A stretch of 16,728 nt of DNA from CAYULW01 sp964445815 (GTDB lineage Bacteria; Bacteroidota; Bacteroidia; Flavobacteriales_E; Vicingaceae), in assembly GCA_964445815.1 (NCBI GenBank), contig CAYULW010000014.1:1-16728 (forward strand), read 5' to 3'. Of this stretch, positions 14,068 through 16,728 are shown piece after piece. Position 1 is the first letter of the stretch. Every line of letters starts with the position of its first letter. Below the pieces are notes generated by a model. That model had not been told where the DNA came from. It did no database searches and worked only from the letters and a program-made list of their open reading frames with translations. Made by a program: the position numbers and the translations under genes.

Positions 14068-15873
14068 CTATAAATTTCTCCAATGCTCCCAAATAATTAC
14101 CATGGCAAGCGTATCCAGTTTGCAATAGCGTAATAAAGCCTCTTTGTAGGCTTTTTTTATTTCCGGTTGGTGTTTGCTGATACCAAAGAGCATATCCTCA
14201 TAAGCTCGCATTGCTCCGGTTCCTTCGTTTACCTTTTCAGCATTTTCCAACAAGTCGATGGGTGGTAAATGTTTGTATGGGTTCTCAATTATTCCGTCTT
14301 CGCCACAATGCAATAAATTGATGCCTTCATCAAAATTGGACAGCCAGTTTTCGGTGCGTTTAGAATTGTTGGCAGCCAAAACAGCCGGCAGCGTTACTTT
14401 GATGCTGGTACGTCCTTTCATTACTGGATGGAAGTAGTATTTCAATGCCAAGTCGTTCATATCCACAAAGGCTCCGGCTCCGTTTTTATCGAATTTCACC
14501 ACGTATTCCAACCATCGCTTTAATCCCGGAATGGATTGGTTGTACTCTTCCATTTGGTAATAGATGTTTCGCAAGGTGGTGTTTTCATGTGAACTCCACA
14601 TCAAAAGTGTACCATCATATCCGACCTTATTCATCAAACTTTCTGCAAAAGCAAAGCTTGGAAATTTAGGATCGGTATTGAGCCATTCGCTATGAATTGG
14701 TTCAGCTCCTGGTTGTTTAATGGTATGGCAACTCCATTGAAAAGCACTCATTTCATACGGTCGCATGCCTTTATGAAAAGGCAAAGCCGTAATACAGGTT
14801 TCAAAGTCAATAAAATGCAGCGGATATTTCCACGAGTTGATTTCCTCTTTCAATTCCCTGGCTATCCATTCCGATTGAGCTTTAGTATTGTTGATCTGTA
14901 TCAATCTGCGTTCACCCCAAACACCTTCAAACGCTTTTTCAGGCAAGGCATCTACATCCAGTTTCTTTTCCCCAATTAAAGCATTGGCAACGGATTCCTT
15001 ATTTTCTTTAATATTCCCCAAACGGTACACATCTCTGATATGTAATTCCGGTTCCGGCATTCCTTTCCAACATTCATGGTAGCCGTTTTTATCTTCTCCG
15101 GCATTGTATTCACAAGAGAAGCAACCAATATTCAAAGGTTCCTGAATTTTCTCTCCCTTCTCTAAGCTCTCTGAATAAACTTTGATGGCGTTCTTAATGA
15201 TGGAGCTACGTTTTTTCACTTCATCATTTACATCCACCTTCACCATAATATCATCCTTACGGATAAGTTCAGGATCACCAATAAACTCAATCTCGTAAAA
15301 CTTAAACTGATTGTGAGCTTCTACTTCTTTGAGCTCAAACAAAGCATTTAAGCCATCTATTTGGGTTCGCTTGGCTTTATCCGGAACAAACAGAAAACAG
15401 TCGATATGAGCATCCGGAAATACTTCCTGTAATAGCTCTTTTTGAAAAGCAATATCCTCTAGGTATTCATCCCAACCTTTGTCAAATTTCGGATTATCGG
15501 AATCAAAGCCTTTGGACTTCACTTCAATAATCTCAAAACGATTGCCTTCCTTGACTAAAATGTCAATGGCAGCCACTTTGCCTTTCGTTAACAATGCCGG
15601 TTCAAAAAGAACTACTTTTTCTTTTTGCAGCTCTTCTTTAGTTTGATCTATGGCACTTTCCAGTCCGAGTTCATTTTGTATGCGAATACCTTCCGGAAAA
15701 TGAAGCGTAGCCAATTTGCCAACGGCATAACCACCTTCCGCAAGGTATTCCATGTATTCGTTACCATCATTGGAAGATGGATAGCCATTTTTCTTGTAAT
15801 ACAACTTGGTCGGGCAGCTACGAGCTACCTTAAAATCGGACTTAGATAATATTTTTGAAAAGTCGGTTTTCAT
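14068..15873 (-). CDS. DUF2779 protein: Cas4/RecB-like Fe-S nuclease plus DnaQ-like exonuclease fold
   Basis: This 601-residue protein combines two nuclease-like parts. The N-terminal part has Cys20 in SCPTKLYY, Asp104 in AAIDILV and EVK at 117-119, the PD-(D/E)xK core. Cys251, Cys254 and Cys268 complete a Cas4/AddB-like four-cysteine iron-sulfur cluster. The C-terminal part has HFIDFETC (Asp356, Glu358), VDMNDL (Asp471/Asp474) and YCKLDTLAMV (Asp587). These form an RNase H-fold DEDD set as in DnaQ-type exonucleases, with the RTSIKVTLP signature of DUF2779 at 488-496. The family's cellular role is not established. Its start overlaps the transporter stop in ATGA, implying translational coupling. 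The gene is noticeably richer in G+C than the genes on the + strand. Both active sites look complete. Confidence 0.88.
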   Translation of the reverse strand: MKTDFSKILSKSDFKVARSCPTKLYYKKNGYPSSNDGNEYMEYLAEGGYAVGKLATLHFPEGIRIQNELGLESAIDQTKEELQKEKVVLFEPALLTKGKVAAIDILVKEGNRFEIIEVKSKGFDSDNPKFDKGWDEYLEDIAFQKELLQEVFPDAHIDCFLFVPDKAKRTQIDGLNALFELKEVEAHNQFKFYEIEFIGDPELIRKDDIMVKVDVNDEVKKRSSIIKNAIKVYSESLEKGEKIQEPLNIGCFSCEYNAGEDKNGYHECWKGMPEPELHIRDVYRLGNIKENKESVANALIGEKKLDVDALPEKAFEGVWGERRLIQINNTKAQSEWIARELKEEINSWKYPLHFIDFETCITALPFHKGMRPYEMSAFQWSCHTIKQPGAEPIHSEWLNTDPKFPSFAFAESLMNKVGYDGTLLMWSSHENTTLRNIYYQMEEYNQSIPGLKRWLEYVVKFDKNGAGAFVDMNDLALKYYFHPVMKGRTSIKVTLPAVLAANNSKRTENWLSNFDEGINLLHCGEDGIIENPYKHLPPIDLLENAEKVNEGTGAMRAYEDMLFGISKHQPEIKKAYKEALLRYCKLDTLAMVIIWEHWRNL

Positions 15874-16664
15874 TTTCCAAGTTGCAAAATTTTAAAAGCT
15901 CCTTTTATTACAAGAATAAATACTATACTACCAATTATTAGATCCGGTATCCCTGAATTCAATAACATTACACATAAGCCTGCCATTATTACTCCTAAGT
16001 TGATAATTATATCATTAGAAGTAAAAATCATACTTGCCTTCATGTGTGCTTCGTGATTAGATTTTGATTTTTGGAGAAGAAAAAGGCAAATAGCATTTGC
16101 AATCAAAGCAAAAATGGAAACCAATATCATGGTTGAGAAATTGGGTAATGTTTCTGATCCTACGAATCTTCTTAGTACTTCAATAAAACCAATTACAGCA
16201 AGTAGTATTTGAAAATAACCTGCTAAGGTGGCTACTTTCTTTTTTCGTATAGCCGACTTACCAACCGCAAACAAACTCAATCCATAAACAATTGAATCAG
16301 CTAGCATATCCAAACTATCCGCAACTAATCCCATTGATTTAGAAAACCAACCTGTTGTTAGCTCTATGGTAAAAAACACAAAGTTTATAATAAGCACCGT
16401 CCATAATAGTTTGCTTTGCTTTTTATCTTCTGGCATTTTAACATCCTCGGTCTTTTCTGAAGATATGAGTTGATCGCCAAGTTTTAATTTATTAATAGCA
16501 ATCTCAATTTCAGGCAAATTTCCCTCGTGAAACACAGTCAATTTACGGTCAGAAATATTGAAATCCAGTGTTTTAATACCTTCAACAGAGTCTAGCTTCA
16601 TTCGAATTAGACTTTCTTCCGAAGGACAATCCATTTGTGTTATTTTAAATATACTTTTATCCAT
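15870..16664 (-). CDS. CDF family cation transporter with HMA-like N-terminal domain
   Basis: I place the start at ATG 16664 (264 residues); the frame also allows a TTG at 16670, which is less likely. Residues 1-65 resemble a heavy-metal-associated domain, with MDCPSE where the classical motif has CxxC. After a charged linker, five or six hydrophobic segments follow. The second contains DSLDMLADS, giving the Asp119/Asp123 metal pair of cation diffusion facilitators. The fifth carries Asp218 in SNDII, but the usual partner His four residues earlier is Phe214. The family exports Zn, Co, Cd, Fe or Mn by proton exchange across the inner membrane. No cytoplasmic C-terminal domain is present, which is short for CDF proteins. 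It is first in the - strand operon and overlaps the nuclease gene by 4 bp. Only 64 nt upstream are in view, and no clear promoter is seen. Confidence 0.88.
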   Translation of the reverse strand: MDKSIFKITQMDCPSEESLIRMKLDSVEGIKTLDFNISDRKLTVFHEGNLPEIEIAINKLKLGDQLISSEKTEDVKMPEDKKQSKLLWTVLIINFVFFTIELTTGWFSKSMGLVADSLDMLADSIVYGLSLFAVGKSAIRKKKVATLAGYFQILLAVIGFIEVLRRFVGSETLPNFSTMILVSIFALIANAICLFLLQKSKSNHEAHMKASMIFTSNDIIINLGVIMAGLCVMLLNSGIPDLIIGSIVFILVIKGAFKILQLGK

Positions 16665-16728
16665 AATCAATTCTTAATTCAACGCCTTATACCAATAGAA
16701 AAATGCTGCTTTGTCTCTCGACTTTTTG

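Noticed and set aside
14692..14979. Antisense open frames of 60-110 codons opposite the large genes (such as 14692-14979 and 6214-6528)
   Set aside because: They lie fully inside well-supported genes, have low-complexity or unlikely composition, and show no domain or ribosome-binding context.
14068..15873. Cas4 of a CRISPR-Cas system
   Set aside because: The nuclease part is Cas4-like, but the DUF2779 C-terminus, the absence of repeats or spacers anywhere in the window, and the absence of cas1/cas2 argue against it.
16665..16670. TTG start at 16670 for the cation transporter
   Set aside because: An ATG two codons downstream gives the same protein minus two residues and is the more usual start.

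Overview
The window looks like an accessory region of a Bacteroidota chromosome or mobile element, probably of the flavobacterial or cytophagal type. The DNA is AT-rich, start codons are mostly not preceded by strong Shine-Dalgarno sequences, one candidate promoter resembles the Bacteroidota -7 consensus TAnnTTTG, and the proteins (type III Mod/Res with RhuM, a CDF transporter with an HMA-like head) read as Bacteroidota-like. All family names come from motifs read by eye; no database search was possible.

Left end (1-1656, + strand): the 3' part of a gene for an acidic protein of unknown function, overlapping a gene for a small P-loop ATPase of the FtsK/HerA/Zot-like kind. This pair resembles the morphogenesis or packaging module of a small phage or another mobile element.

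Centre (1657-13438, + strand): a tightly packed array of eight genes, with intergenic gaps of 3, 3, 3, 2, 1, 7 and 44 nt. A 91-nt leader carries overlapping inverted repeats and a possible promoter. It is followed by an XRE-type regulator, a type III-like DNA adenine methyltransferase (Mod), a RhuM family protein, and a helicase-nuclease (Res). Next come a protein with a DUF4297/Cap4-like nuclease N-terminus, a HerA-like hexameric ATPase, a coiled-coil DUF2130 protein with a nuclease-like motif, and a GHKL (MORC/MutL/Hsp90-like) ATPase with a C-terminal PD-(D/E)xK-like domain. I read this as one regulated anti-phage operon. A type III restriction-modification system carries a nested HerA plus DUF4297-like module and two further nuclease-like proteins. 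Four candidate PD-(D/E)xK nucleases and three different ATP-dependent machines would be co-expressed under one small repressor. This composite is the best candidate for an undescribed system in the window.

Right end (13435-16664, - strand): a convergent three-gene operon, read right to left. It holds a CDF cation transporter with an HMA-like N-terminus, a DUF2779 protein combining a Cas4/RecB-like Fe-S nuclease with a DnaQ-like exonuclease fold, and a 209-residue cysteine-containing protein of unknown function. The transporter and nuclease genes overlap by ATGA. The last gene overlaps the stop codon of the convergent GHKL gene by 4 bp. No tRNA, rRNA, CRISPR array, insertion sequence, integrase or attachment site was found. 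No gene-free stretch exceeds 300 bases.
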